Part shown: piece by piece, positions 22,640 to 30,645 of the stretch
Numbering within the stretch: position 1 is the first letter of the stretch
Layout: each line of letters begins with the position of its first letter
NCBI RefSeq assembly: GCF_900114435.1
Contig: NZ_FOZK01000005.1
Span: forward strand, 124,001-188,000
Length of the DNA: 64,000 nucleotides
Direction: 5' to 3'
Source: Halomicrobium zhouii
GTDB lineage: Archaea > Halobacteriota > Halobacteria > Halobacteriales > Haloarculaceae
Position numbers and translations under genes: made by a program
Notes under the pieces: model-generated
Seen by the model: only the letters and a program-made list of their open reading frames with translations
Databases searched by the model: none
What the model was told of the DNA's origin: nothing

Positions 22640-22828
22640 TCACGCCACCCTGACGGCGGTGGCGACCACGCCGAACGACAGGAGCGCGGCGGCGGCAGCG
22701 GTCGGGTGCTCGATCGCGTACAGTATCGCGGGGAACGCAGCGATGCCTGCGGCGATCGCCAGCAAGCGCGGCGGCGTTATCGGCGGCGGTGGCGGTGGCG
22801 GTTCGTGCGGATTGCGTGTGTCTCTCAT
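22640..22828 (-). CDS. Small proline-rich two-helix membrane protein
   Basis: This is a 62-residue reading frame starting MRDTRNPHE. A polyproline run (seven Pro) at residues 10-16 is followed by two hydrophobic helices (~22-37 and ~42-60). The ATG at 22828 follows a pyrimidine/purine-poor leader; a GTG at 22912 would extend it by 28 Arg/Pro-rich residues. An AT-rich promoter-like stretch lies upstream at 22972-22981. It sits between two PiT permease genes in the same direction, so it could be an accessory of the permeases, but nothing in the sequence proves it. Confidence 0.5.
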   Translation of the reverse strand: MRDTRNPHEPPPPPPPITPPRLLAIAAGIAAFPAILYAIEHPTAAAAALLSFGVVATAVRVA

Positions 22829-22971
22829 TGGCAGGGGAGTACGTGTAGACGGTCGGCGGACTGTACTCGCGAACGGGGAGCCCTGCCACGGTAGTCTCGG
22901 CTGCACCACCACGACGGGCTCGCGGTCAGCTAGTCACGTCTGGCATGGTACTCCGACCTGTGAGTGCCGAT

Positions 22972-22981
22972 ATATTAAATT
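22972..22981 (-). promoter_or_regulatory. AT-rich promoter upstream of the small membrane gene
   Basis: TTTAATATAT on the minus strand stands out in DNA that is mostly ~67% GC. Transcription would begin near 22948-22955 and read the small membrane gene and possibly the PiT gene after it. A six-codon ATG frame (22945 downward) would be the first start on such a transcript. Confidence 0.4.
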
Positions 22982-23066
22982 TGCTTCAGGTTTGGGAGGG
23001 CGACACACGGCGGTCCCTGGGTGAGAGGAGAGCATCTGACCGCGGACCGGCGAGGTCGAGGCCGGC

Positions 23067-24236
23067 TCAGAAGACTGGGAGGTACTCGAAGACGAGGAAC
23101 GACGCCGTCGCGGCGATGGTCGGGGTGAGAATCCACAGCATCACGACCCGGCCGGTCGCGTCCGGGTCGAACAGGTCGGCCGCACTGGCGACGTCGCCCG
23201 GGTCCTCCTCGCCGATCGGTGCGACGTCTCTGGTGCCGCCGTTGGCGGTGGCGTCGGTGCCGTCGTCCGCCGCGATGGCGTTGACGGAGACGCCGCCCCC
23301 GTCACCGCTCCCCACGGTCGCTTTCCCGGTGACGGCGGCCCCCGCGGCGTCGGCGAGGCGCGTCGTCCGCGTGGCCCGGCCCCAGCCGAGGCCGACGATA
23401 CACATCGTCGCGGAGACGGCCAGGCTCGCCGGGATGCCGATCTGGGAGAGCCCGGTGATGATGCTCGCGCTCACGATCTCGACGATGAGCGACGCCAGTA
23501 TCGGGAGCTGCGTGAGGCCGCTGCCCACCGTGTCCAGCGTCCGGCGAGCGATGGTGAACGCACCGAGGCCGATGGCCGCACCGGCGAGCGCGACCCCCGG
23601 GTAGAGGCCGAGGTCGCCGCTCCCGACCAGCGGGGCGACGGCGTTGGCGACGTTCGACGCGCCGGCCGCGAACGCCATGTAACAGGCGATGAGGACGACG
23701 AGTATCCCGCCGACCCGCTCGCGCATCGTCTTCTCCTCCCCCGGCGATTCGATCGCGAACCGGGCTTCGAGGTGGGGATAGAGGTAGCGGCCGATCATCG
23801 CACACACCCAGAACGCGGTGATGGGCGCGACGAGCCACCAGGTGACGATCTGGCCCATCACCTCCCAGTCGATGGTGCCCGAGGCGACGCCGAGGCCGGC
23901 GATGGCGCCGACGGCGGTCATCGACGTGGAGGCGGGGACGCCGAAGAGGTTCGAGATCAGCAGCGCGAGGCCGACGAAGAAGAGGACCGTGACGCTGGCC
24001 GCCAGGGTGAACTCGGCCTGGGGGACGATGTCGCCGCCCATCGTCTCGATGACGCGCGTGCCCACGGTCGCCCCGCCCAGCAGCGCGAACCCGGTCATCA
24101 GGCCCGCGGCGGCCGTCTTCGAGATGATACCGCTCCCGACCGCGGGCCCGAAGGCGACGCCCGTCGACGACCCGCCGATGTTGAAGCCGACGAACACGGC
24201 GACGAGGAGACCGACGACGAGAAGAACCTCGACCAT
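23067..24236 (-). CDS. PiT-family inorganic phosphate (anion) permease, copy 2
   Basis: This 389-residue membrane protein begins MVEVLLVVGLLVAVFVGFNIGG, nearly the same N-terminus as copy 1 at 21289, and keeps FNIGGSSTGVAFGPAVG and AAGASNVANAVAPLVG. A hydrophilic insert (residues ~300-355, containing VGSGDGGGVSVN) is less similar to copy 1. The two genes are clear paralogues in the same orientation, so tandem duplication with divergence is likely. Same predicted role: Na+- or H+-coupled anion uptake. It is preceded by the membrane-anchored coiled-coil gene, 80 bases away. Confidence 0.9.
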   Translation of the reverse strand: MVEVLLVVGLLVAVFVGFNIGGSSTGVAFGPAVGSGIISKTAAAGLMTGFALLGGATVGTRVIETMGGDIVPQAEFTLAASVTVLFFVGLALLISNLFGVPASTSMTAVGAIAGLGVASGTIDWEVMGQIVTWWLVAPITAFWVCAMIGRYLYPHLEARFAIESPGEEKTMRERVGGILVVLIACYMAFAAGASNVANAVAPLVGSGDLGLYPGVALAGAAIGLGAFTIARRTLDTVGSGLTQLPILASLIVEIVSASIITGLSQIGIPASLAVSATMCIVGLGWGRATRTTRLADAAGAAVTGKATVGSGDGGGVSVNAIAADDGTDATANGGTRDVAPIGEEDPGDVASAADLFDPDATGRVVMLWILTPTIAATASFLVFEYLPVF

Positions 24237-24317
24237 ACACGGGCAACGCCGTGGCTCGGTTAAATGGTGTCGACATCCGGAGAAATTGTACGGGTCGGTG
24301 GGCCTCGGCGGGGCCGC

Positions 24318-25001
24318 CTACGTCCGGTCTTCGTCGTTCGTCCCGCCTTCGTCGCCCTGCGGGAGATGTTCTTTCTCCTTCTCGACGGTCTCCTTGACCG
24401 AGTCGGCCGTCTCCTTGGCCTCACCGGTCTTCTGTTTGGCCTCGCTGGCCTGCTCGACGGCCTGGTCGACCTGTTCGGTCACCTCGTCGACCTGCTCGGT
24501 GGCTTCCTTCACCTGCTCGGTGGCCGCCTCCGCCTTCTCCGGGTCGGCGGCGACGTCGTCGGCCTGCTCGACGACCTCCTCGACCGTCTCGGCGCTCTGG
24601 TCGACCTGGCCCGCCGCCTCGTCGACCTGCTCGGCGGCCTTCTCCACGGTCTCGACGGTCTCGTCGAGTTCGTCGGCCGTCTTCGCGACGGTGTCGGCCG
24701 CCTCTTCCAGTTCCTCGGCGGTCTGGGCGACCTCCGTCGCGCCGCGGTCGTACGCGCGGGCGAGCACGACGAACTGGACCATCCCCATCACGACGTAGGC
24801 CGCGACGGCGACCCCCGCGGCGGTGGCGAACAGCGACGACAGCGCCGGGTCGAGGCCGAAGACGCCGAACCGGGTGAGCAGCCAGGCCAGTACCAGCGCG
24901 ATCGTGACGACCGTAATCGCTCTGACGAACTGGCGATAGGTCGACTTCTCTCGGCCGACCATGGTCCGTTCGAGCCGCGACATGGGTGAGTCCGCAGTCA
25001 T
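24318..25001 (-). CDS. Membrane-anchored coiled-coil protein
   Basis: This 227-residue protein starts at ATG 25001. Two hydrophobic helices at ~30-48 and ~58-78 are followed by ~130 residues of coiled coil built from repeating heptads rich in Glu, Val and Ala (for example EEVVEQADDV and EQVDEVTEQVDQ). It ends in a charged tail. Methyl-accepting or kinase motifs are absent. The shape is that of an apolipoprotein- or MCP-like stalk on the cytoplasmic membrane surface. The function is unknown. Confidence 0.8.
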   Translation of the reverse strand: MTADSPMSRLERTMVGREKSTYRQFVRAITVVTIALVLAWLLTRFGVFGLDPALSSLFATAAGVAVAAYVVMGMVQFVVLARAYDRGATEVAQTAEELEEAADTVAKTADELDETVETVEKAAEQVDEAAGQVDQSAETVEEVVEQADDVAADPEKAEAATEQVKEATEQVDEVTEQVDQAVEQASEAKQKTGEAKETADSVKETVEKEKEHLPQGDEGGTNDEDRT

Positions 25002-25084
25002 TGGCTGGGAATGACGGACGGCGCGGATAAGGCTTCGGGAGCGATTGTTCGAGGTGATAGCGCCAGCGCTGGTTCCAACAAGAG

Positions 25085-25250
25085 CAAGAAGGGCCGACCC
25101 TTGCAATACTGCTCGACGGTCAATCCACGGGACGGGACTGAAAGGGGCCGGTCGCTGGGGGGAAGCACGACGAAGTAAGCACGCGAGCGCAAGCGAGCGC
25201 GCACAGCGAGTCGTGCGACTCCAGCGACCGGGGGCTTTCGTGCTGTTCTT
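25085..25250. repeat. Structured intergenic repeat, short copy A (upstream of hisA)
   Basis: It contains the family signature GACTGAAAGGGG (25135-25147), AAGTAAGCAC, CAGCGAG and GGGCTTTCG (25231-25240). The stem CCGGTCGCTGG (25148-25158) pairs with CCAGCGACCGG (25221-25231), and an inner stem GCACGAC (25165-25171) pairs with GTCGTGC (25210-25216). The outer arms are degenerate (GTTCCAACAAGAGCAAGAAGG-like versus the complement of CTTTCGTGCTGTTCTTGGTAAC). No protein is encoded. It ends ~85 bases before hisA. Confidence 0.7.
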
Positions 25251-25335
25251 GGTAACGTCTACTGCTCCGGCGGTAGCGGTCACTCCAACACACGGGACCG
25301 ACACGCTTTCACGGGCACCGCGACCACCACAAGCC

Positions 25336-26055
25336 ATGTTCGAGACGTTCGAGGTGATTCCGGCGGTGGACATGCAGGACGGGCAGGTCGTCCAGCTCGT
25401 CGGGGGCGAGCGCGGGACCGGGAAGACGTACGGCGACCCCGTCGAGGCCGCCGAGCGGTGGGTCGCGGCGGGCGCCGAGACGCTCCACCTGGTCGACCTC
25501 GACGGAGCGTTCGAGGGGGAGCGACAGAACGCCGACGCCATCGACGCCGTGCTCGACGCGGTCGACGTGGACGTCCAGCTTGGTGGAGGGATTCGCACTG
25601 CCGAGGACGCCGTTTCGCTGCTCGACCGCGGCGTCGACCGCGTCATCCTCGGGACGGCAGCGGTCGAGGAGCCGGACCTCGTGGCCGAGATCAGCGACGA
25701 GCACCCCGGCAGCGTCGTCGTCAGTCTGGACGCGAAGGACGGGGAAGTCGTCGTCTCGGGGTGGACCGAGGGGACCGGACTCGACCCCGCCGAGGCCGCC
25801 GCGCGGTACGAGGACCTGGGCGCCGGTGCCATCCTGTTCACGGACGTCGACGTCGAGGGGCAGCTGGAGGGAGTCCGGACCGAGCCGGTCAGGGACGTCG
25901 TCGACGCGGTGGAGATTCCAGTGATCGCCAGCGGCGGCGTCGCGACGGTCGACGACGTCGTGGCGCTGCGGGACGCCGGTGCCGGCGCGGTCGTCGTCGG
26001 GAGCGCGCTGTACGAGGGACGCTTCTCACTGGCGGACGCGCGCGACGCGCTGTAG
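25336..26055 (+). CDS. hisA: Phosphoribosylformimino-5-aminoimidazole carboxamide ribotide isomerase
   Basis: This 239-residue (beta/alpha)8 barrel catalyses the Amadori-type ring-opening isomerisation in the fourth step of histidine synthesis. The catalytic Asp pair is visible: VIPAVDMQDG near residue 12 and FTDVDVEG near residue 177. Phosphate-binding loops are QLGGGIR and VIASGGV plus GSALYEG. The ATG at 25336 was chosen because the longer frame to 25045 crosses the repeat element and encodes Arg/Ser-rich sequence. It is monocistronic, with the structured repeat directly upstream. Confidence 0.95.
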   Translation: MFETFEVIPAVDMQDGQVVQLVGGERGTGKTYGDPVEAAERWVAAGAETLHLVDLDGAFEGERQNADAIDAVLDAVDVDVQLGGGIRTAEDAVSLLDRGVDRVILGTAAVEEPDLVAEISDEHPGSVVVSLDAKDGEVVVSGWTEGTGLDPAEAAARYEDLGAGAILFTDVDVEGQLEGVRTEPVRDVVDAVEIPVIASGGVATVDDVVALRDAGAGAVVVGSALYEGRFSLADARDAL

Positions 26056-26111
26056 AGCCGCCGTAGTCGTGCAGGGTGGGGCCGCCGCAGTCGGGCGCTT
26101 CGGCCCGGCTG

Positions 26112-26125
26112 ACTGACTAGTCAGT
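26112..26125. promoter_or_regulatory. Perfect 14-base palindrome upstream of the MFS gene
   Basis: ACTGACTAGTCAGT reads the same on both strands and lies 110 bases before the GTG start of the MFS carrier, just after hisA. It is a candidate operator, or a small hairpin ending the hisA transcript. Its CTGAC/GTCAG half-sites match those before the TetR gene, but the spacing is 2 instead of 6 bases. Confidence 0.35.
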
Positions 26126-26234
26126 GAGGATCTCGAAACGCTTTTGCCGACCGGTACGCAGGAACGGGCATGACCGCACAGATAGCCCCTGCTGGCCGGC
26201 GCGTGGGACCGTCGGCGTCGTGGGAGGGTGGGGC

Positions 26235-27554
26235 GTGACGCGGTCGGACGACCGGGCCGATACGTCGTCGTCGGACGAGCCGTCGTCGGACGAGCCGTCG
26301 TCGGCCGATGCGTCGTCGGAGTCTTCGTCGGCTGTTCCGTCGGATGGCTCGCCTGCCGACGACGGGCCGGCCAGCGACGTCGGGTCGAACAGGCGGCTCT
26401 GGACGCTCGCGATCTTCGCGGCGATGGTGCTGGCCGGCATCGCGATGATGGCCCGCGGTCCGGTCATCGTCGAACTCGGCGAGACGTTCGACGCGCCGGA
26501 GTGGCAACTCGGCCTCATCGCGCCCGCCGGGACCGCCGGCTACCTCGTCGTCATCGCGTTCGTCGGCTTCGGCGCCGGCCACCTCGACGCCCAGCGCTTC
26601 GTCACGCTCGGGCTCGTGGGGAGCGCCCTCGCCTTGCTGGCGATGGCGATCGCTCCCATGCTCGCCGTCTTCCTGCTGGCCGTCCTCGTCCGCGGGACGA
26701 TGAACGGCGTCGTCCGCGGGCTCAACCGGCCGCTGCTGAGCCACTTCTACCCCGACAGTCGCGGGCGGGTGTACGGCTACTACGACATGGCGTGGGCCGC
26801 CGGCGCCGTCGTCGGCCCGCTGCTGGTCATCGTCGCCGTCGCCCTCCTCGACTGGCGGCTCACCTACTACGCGCTGGCCGCCGGCATGGGCGCGCTCGCC
26901 CTGCTGGTCTGGCGCCTCGACGCGCCCGCCGTCGAGTCCTCCGAGGAACCGATCGACCGCGCGGAGGTCGCCCAGCTCCTCCGCCGGCCGGAGGTCGTCG
27001 GCATGGCCGCGGCGATGTTCTTCGGCACCGGCGTCGAGGGCGGCCTGTTCATCTGGCTGCCCACCTACGCCAGCGGCGAACTCCCCTCCCACCTGGCGAG
27101 CATCACGCTCTCTGTGATGATCGCCGGCTACGTCCCCGCACGATTCGTCTACGGCCGCGTCGCCGACCGCATCGGGTACCTTCGACTCCTGCTTCCCATC
27201 CTCGTCGGCCTCGTCCCGCTGTTCTACGTCACGTTCGCCTACGCCGAGGGACTGTGGATACTCGCCTGCGTCGCCGCCATCGGCGCCGGCATCGGCGGCA
27301 TCTTCCCGCTCCTGATCAGCTACGCGACGGAGGCGGTGCCCCACCACAGCGGCCCCGTCACCGCCATCGCCGCCGTCTCCTCCTCGCTCGGCGTCGGCTC
27401 CGTGCCGGCCCTGATGGGCGTCGTCATCAGCGGCTCCGACGCCACACTCGCGATGCAACTCCTGCTCGTCCCGCTCGGGCTGGCCCTCGTCGTCCTCGTC
27501 GCGGCCCGCGTCGCCGAACGCCGCCGGGAGGCGATCGCGAGCCCCGACGCCTGA
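26235..27554 (+). CDS. MFS transporter with acidic Ser-rich N-terminal tail
   Basis: This 439-residue carrier has 12 helices; GHLDAQRFVTLGLVG represents the loop 2-3 motif, and VYGRVADRIGYLRLL its counterpart in the second half. The GTG at 26235 follows a GGAGGG ribosome-binding site and begins VTRSDDRADTSSSDEP. The first ~45 residues are a low-complexity Ser/Asp/Glu tail created by a 15-base tandem repeat (GTCGTCGGACGAGCC, 26267 onward). The substrate is unknown. It is convergent with the small membrane gene at 27555. Confidence 0.88.
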   Translation: MTRSDDRADTSSSDEPSSDEPSSADASSESSSAVPSDGSPADDGPASDVGSNRRLWTLAIFAAMVLAGIAMMARGPVIVELGETFDAPEWQLGLIAPAGTAGYLVVIAFVGFGAGHLDAQRFVTLGLVGSALALLAMAIAPMLAVFLLAVLVRGTMNGVVRGLNRPLLSHFYPDSRGRVYGYYDMAWAAGAVVGPLLVIVAVALLDWRLTYYALAAGMGALALLVWRLDAPAVESSEEPIDRAEVAQLLRRPEVVGMAAAMFFGTGVEGGLFIWLPTYASGELPSHLASITLSVMIAGYVPARFVYGRVADRIGYLRLLLPILVGLVPLFYVTFAYAEGLWILACVAAIGAGIGGIFPLLISYATEAVPHHSGPVTAIAAVSSSLGVGSVPALMGVVISGSDATLAMQLLLVPLGLALVVLVAARVAERRREAIASPDA

Positions 27555-27746
27555 TTACCACGACGTCGACGTCCCGGACCGGACGACCCGGGGGAGCACC
27601 ATCGCCCACGCGCCGACGGTGACCAGCACCGCGCCGACGATATCGGGCTCCAGCGTCACGTAGAAGAAAAACCCCGACGCCATCAGCAACGCTCCACCCA
27701 CCTCCGTCTCGTAGTTCACGTCCACTCGTGGCCGAAAATCGGGCAT
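27555..27746 (-). CDS. Small two-helix membrane protein
   Basis: This 63-residue protein starts MPDFRPRVDVN at ATG 27746. Hydrophobic segments at ~18-33 (GGALLMASGFFFYVTL) and ~37-53 predict two membrane helices. The coding strand is separated by one base from the convergent MFS stop. A longer frame to 27953 crosses the repeat and was not used. The function is unknown. Confidence 0.6.
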   Translation of the reverse strand: MPDFRPRVDVNYETEVGGALLMASGFFFYVTLEPDIVGAVLVTVGAWAMVLPRVVRSGTSTSW

Positions 27747-27827
27747 AAACCCCCAGCAGACGCCCCGATGACGAGTGTCTGACGATGAGATGGTTACTAT
27801 ACGAACTGACCAGTTGGGAGTGACTTG

Positions 27828-28466
27828 ACCGCAAACACTTCGAAAGCCCTCGGCGGGCTCCAGTCCCGGGGCTCGTTGCGCTCCTCGCTGCGCTCCGGTG
27901 CTTACTGCGCCCGGGTTCCCGGAGCGGACGGTCGGCTCCGCCGACCGTCGCATGAGCTGGCGGCTACGCCGCCAGCCGCCCCTCGCCCTTTCAGTCCACC
28001 GGAAGACTCACTCTGTTCGTCTTCCGAGCCCTGCTTCGCTTCGCTCAGCAGGACACCAGGCACAGCACCGCAGCCTGCCCTTCCCCTGGTCGCGGCATGA
28101 AAGCCGCTCCCGGCCGGGCGGTTGCGGGGCGGTCAGGAAGCGTGTCGCGCCGCGAGGGTGGCGCGTCAGCGCCACCTCACCGCGAACGGCGCCAGCCGTG
28201 AGCAAGGCGCGACCGGGGAGGTTTGGCGGCATCAATCGCGAGCGCAGGAAGGCGCCGAGCAGAGCGAGGGGCCTTCGGATGAGCGAACGGCGAGCGAAGC
28301 GAGCCGTGAGCGCGTGCCGAAGGCCGCGCGAGCAAGGCTGGTCCTGGCGGATGAAAGGGCGAGGCTCGGTCGGGGAAGCCGGGACTCTCAAGCACCGCAA
28401 CGGAGTGAGGAGCGCAGAGTGGTCCCCGCGACCCGAGCGGGCCGAGGGCTTTCCTCTGTTCGCGGT
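27828..28466. repeat. Structured intergenic repeat, long composite copy B (upstream of hisB)
   Basis: This 639-base element has terminal inverted repeats: ACCGCAAACA...CGAAAGCCCTCGGC on the left mirrors GCCGAGGGCTTTC...TTCGCGGT on the right. The left arm (27828-28000) and right arm (~28341-28466) are inverted versions of the same unit as copies A and D. The core between them contains blocks shared with copy C: CTGCCCTTCCCCTGGTCGC, CTCCCGGCC, GGTCAGGA, CGGGGAGGTTT and TCAATCGCGAGCGC. Hairpins include GCGGC/GCCGC (28092-28107) and GTCGCGCC/GGCGCGAC (28144-28151 with 28206-28213). Frames inside it are not protein-like. It ends ~117 bases before hisB. Confidence 0.8.
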
Positions 28467-28582
28467 GCTGTGATCGATTGCTAGGGGGTAGGCCGAAGAA
28501 TCCCCACCTCAACCGACACTCTCACCCAAAACAACCTCTCCTAGACGCAATCGCCAAGTACGAGGGCCGAAACAGTCGAACC

Positions 28583-29170
28583 ATGACCGACAGAACCGCG
28601 GCCGTCGCCCGGGAGACCGCCGAGACCGACGTGGAGGTCACCCTGGACCTCGACGGCGACGGCGACTCCACGGTCGACACCGGCGTCGGCTTCCTCGACC
28701 ACATGCTGGATTCGTTCGCGACGCACGGGCTGTTCGACCTCACCGTCACCTGCGACGGGGACCTGGAGGTGGACGAGCACCACACCGTCGAGGACGTCGC
28801 CATCACGCTGGGCGAGGCCCTGGAGGAGGCGCTGGGCGACAAGCGCGGCATCGTCCGCTTCGCCGACCGCCGGGTGCCCCTTGACGAGGCCGTCGCGAGC
28901 GTCGTCGTGGACGTCTCGGGCCGGCCGTACTTCGAGTTCGAGGGCGAGTTCTCCCAGGGCCGGGTCGGCGGGCTGACGAGCACCATGGCCGAGCACTTCT
29001 GTCGCTCGCTGGCGCACAACGCCGGCCTCACGCTCCACGTCGAGGTTTCGGGCGAGAACGCCCACCACGAGATCGAGGCGCTGTTCAAGGGCCTCGCGCG
29101 CTCGCTGGACGACGCGACCCGCATCGACGAGCGCCGCGGCGACGTGGCGAGCACGAAAGGGGAGCTGTAG
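28583..29170 (+). CDS. hisB: Imidazoleglycerol-phosphate dehydratase
   Basis: This 195-residue enzyme performs the sixth step of histidine synthesis. The Mn-binding His/Glu clusters are complete: [30 protein letters not shown], then [17 protein letters not shown] and [17 protein letters not shown]. It is the stand-alone dehydratase without a fused phosphatase. The ATG at 28583 matches the usual haloarchaeal [17 protein letters not shown] opening. It leads a tight group with the ACT regulator 18 bases downstream. Confidence 0.96.
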   Translation: MTDRTAAVARETAETDVEVTLDLDGDGDSTVDTGVGFLDHMLDSFATHGLFDLTVTCDGDLEVDEHHTVEDVAITLGEALEEALGDKRGIVRFADRRVPLDEAVASVVVDVSGRPYFEFEGEFSQGRVGGLTSTMAEHFCRSLAHNAGLTLHVEVSGENAHHEIEALFKGLARSLDDATRIDERRGDVASTKGEL

Positions 29171-29188
29171 GCGGATGCGAGGGAAGCG

Positions 29189-29722
29189 ATGAGCGACGGC
29201 GGCCCACCGGGCGGCGCGACGTTCGACGAGATCATGGAGAAGTTCTCCGACTCCCCCGGCCAGCAGGCCGTCATCCGCCTGCTGCTCGAACGGGGCTTCT
29301 CCGTCAACGAGGAGGGCCGGGTCGTCTCGGGGGGGATCGAGATCCCCAACACCGGCATCGCCCGCGAGGTGGGCGTCGACCGCCGGGTCGTCGACGCGAC
29401 GACGAGCGCTATCCTCGACGACGAGGAACTGACGCGCATCTTCACGAACATCTCGGCCATCCCGAGCCTGATGGATCTCGCGCCGGTGCTCGACCTCACC
29501 GTCCTCACCGTCGCGGTGCGGGACGCCGAGGAGACGGGCATCGTCGCCACCGTCACCGACGCCATCGCCGACCACGAGCTCACCATCCGCCAGGTCATCT
29601 CTGAGGACCCGGAGTTCACCGACGAACCCGTGCTGTACGTCATCACCGACGAGGACCTGCCCGGGGAACTCATCAACGAACTCCGCGCGTTCGAGTTCGT
29701 GCGGCGTATCGAAATCGAGTGA
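29189..29722 (+). CDS. ACT-domain protein, predicted regulator of amino acid metabolism
   Basis: This 177-residue protein matches the layout of the archaeal family described as predicted regulator of amino acid metabolism with ACT domain (COG2150 type). An N-terminal helical part (residues ~10-75, QQAVIRLLLERGFSVNEEG and VDRRVVDATTSAI) may bind DNA or a partner. A C-terminal ACT domain (~90-175, LTVLTVAVRDAEETGIVATV and LTIRQVISEDPEF) probably binds an amino acid. It follows hisB by 18 bases, which suggests co-transcription and a role in histidine or general amino acid control; that link is inference. Confidence 0.88.
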   Translation: MSDGGPPGGATFDEIMEKFSDSPGQQAVIRLLLERGFSVNEEGRVVSGGIEIPNTGIAREVGVDRRVVDATTSAILDDEELTRIFTNISAIPSLMDLAPVLDLTVLTVAVRDAEETGIVATVTDAIADHELTIRQVISEDPEFTDEPVLYVITDEDLPGELINELRAFEFVRRIEIE

Positions 29723-29724
29723 GA

Positions 29725-30582
29725 ATGAAACTGGTTCACGGGGTGGCGCGGTCTTCCCTTCCAAGGCGGCTATTAGTGCTTGCCCTGTGCACTGTGTGTC
29801 TCGTTGCGTCGCTCTCTGTCGCCCCTGTGTCGGCAACCGGGGCAGGTGACTCCGGTGACGTTGCTGTGTACAGTACGACGGAGACTGACTTAGATAACGC
29901 CACCGCAGTCCACACGGGGATAACGAGCGGATCTATCCTCCCCACCGAGCGGATGGTTGCCGGTGAAACGCTTGTCGTGGTCGTCGACTCCAAGCGACTC
30001 GCAACTGACCTCGACGCAGGTGCCGGCTCGCCGACCGCGCGGTTCTTCGACGCGCTCGACGGGGAGGCAGGGTTCCGAATCGTCCAGACGAACATGGATA
30101 GTCACAGCCCGCCGAAGGTCCCACGGTTGGGGCCCGAGAACGTGACGATCTACCGGAACGGGGCAACGACGTACTTCCTCGTCGACACGGGGGTGCTTGA
30201 GTTCCCCCAATATCTGGCCGGGAAAGACAAATACGAACCAGCCGGGCTACAGGACGGGGATCGGTTTGCCGTAGAGTTCGGTTACGGGCTCGGCGAGGTG
30301 CCGTTCCACGGGGCGAGCAAGTACGAACCTGCAGGCCCGGCCGTCACCCTGTACACAGCCGAAAGCGGACTGCCCGAGACGCCGACGGAGTCGGCCACTG
30401 CGGCCCAGACTGCGACGCCGGGTGAAACAGAGACGGCACCGCCGGTCGATTCACGCACGAATGAGACGGAGGAACGAACGCCGTACGCGACCGGGGAAGA
30501 TGGTGCTGGCTTTACGCTAACCGCTGCCTCCGCTGCCCTGATCTTACTGGCCGCTGCTGTGGCACGTCGCCAGTCCGGATAA
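29725..30582 (+). CDS. Secreted surface protein with C-terminal sorting-like tail
   Basis: This 285-residue protein has a Sec-type signal peptide (residues ~1-38, ending PVSATGAG). A folded extracellular domain follows (~40-215), then a Thr/Glu/Pro-rich linker (~215-255). The C-terminus is a hydrophobic helix followed by ARRQ. The last part resembles a PGF-CTERM archaeosortase signal, but the tripeptide is AGF instead of PGF. The ATG at 29725 is preferred to a GTG two codons earlier. It follows the ACT gene by two bases. The function is unknown; the extracellular domain type resembles haloarchaeal surface adhesion-like domains. Confidence 0.78.
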   Translation: MKLVHGVARSSLPRRLLVLALCTVCLVASLSVAPVSATGAGDSGDVAVYSTTETDLDNATAVHTGITSGSILPTERMVAGETLVVVVDSKRLATDLDAGAGSPTARFFDALDGEAGFRIVQTNMDSHSPPKVPRLGPENVTIYRNGATTYFLVDTGVLEFPQYLAGKDKYEPAGLQDGDRFAVEFGYGLGEVPFHGASKYEPAGPAVTLYTAESGLPETPTESATAAQTATPGETETAPPVDSRTNETEERTPYATGEDGAGFTLTAASAALILLAAAVARRQSG

Positions 30583-30645
30583 CCGTTCAGGATGAATCGA
30601 AGCAAGCCACGCGATGTGAGTCTCCAGTTACCGACGATCCCAAAC

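Noticed and set aside
25045-25335. A 97-codon N-terminal extension of hisA
   Set aside because: It would translate through repeat A and gives an Arg/Ser-rich sequence unlike HisA, while the ATG at 25336 gives the standard start.
27825-28484. Several 90-190 codon frames inside repeat B (and equivalents inside repeat C)
   Set aside because: They are not shared between the two copies in frame, have basic, low-complexity composition unlike haloarchaeal proteins, and are better explained by the structured repeat.
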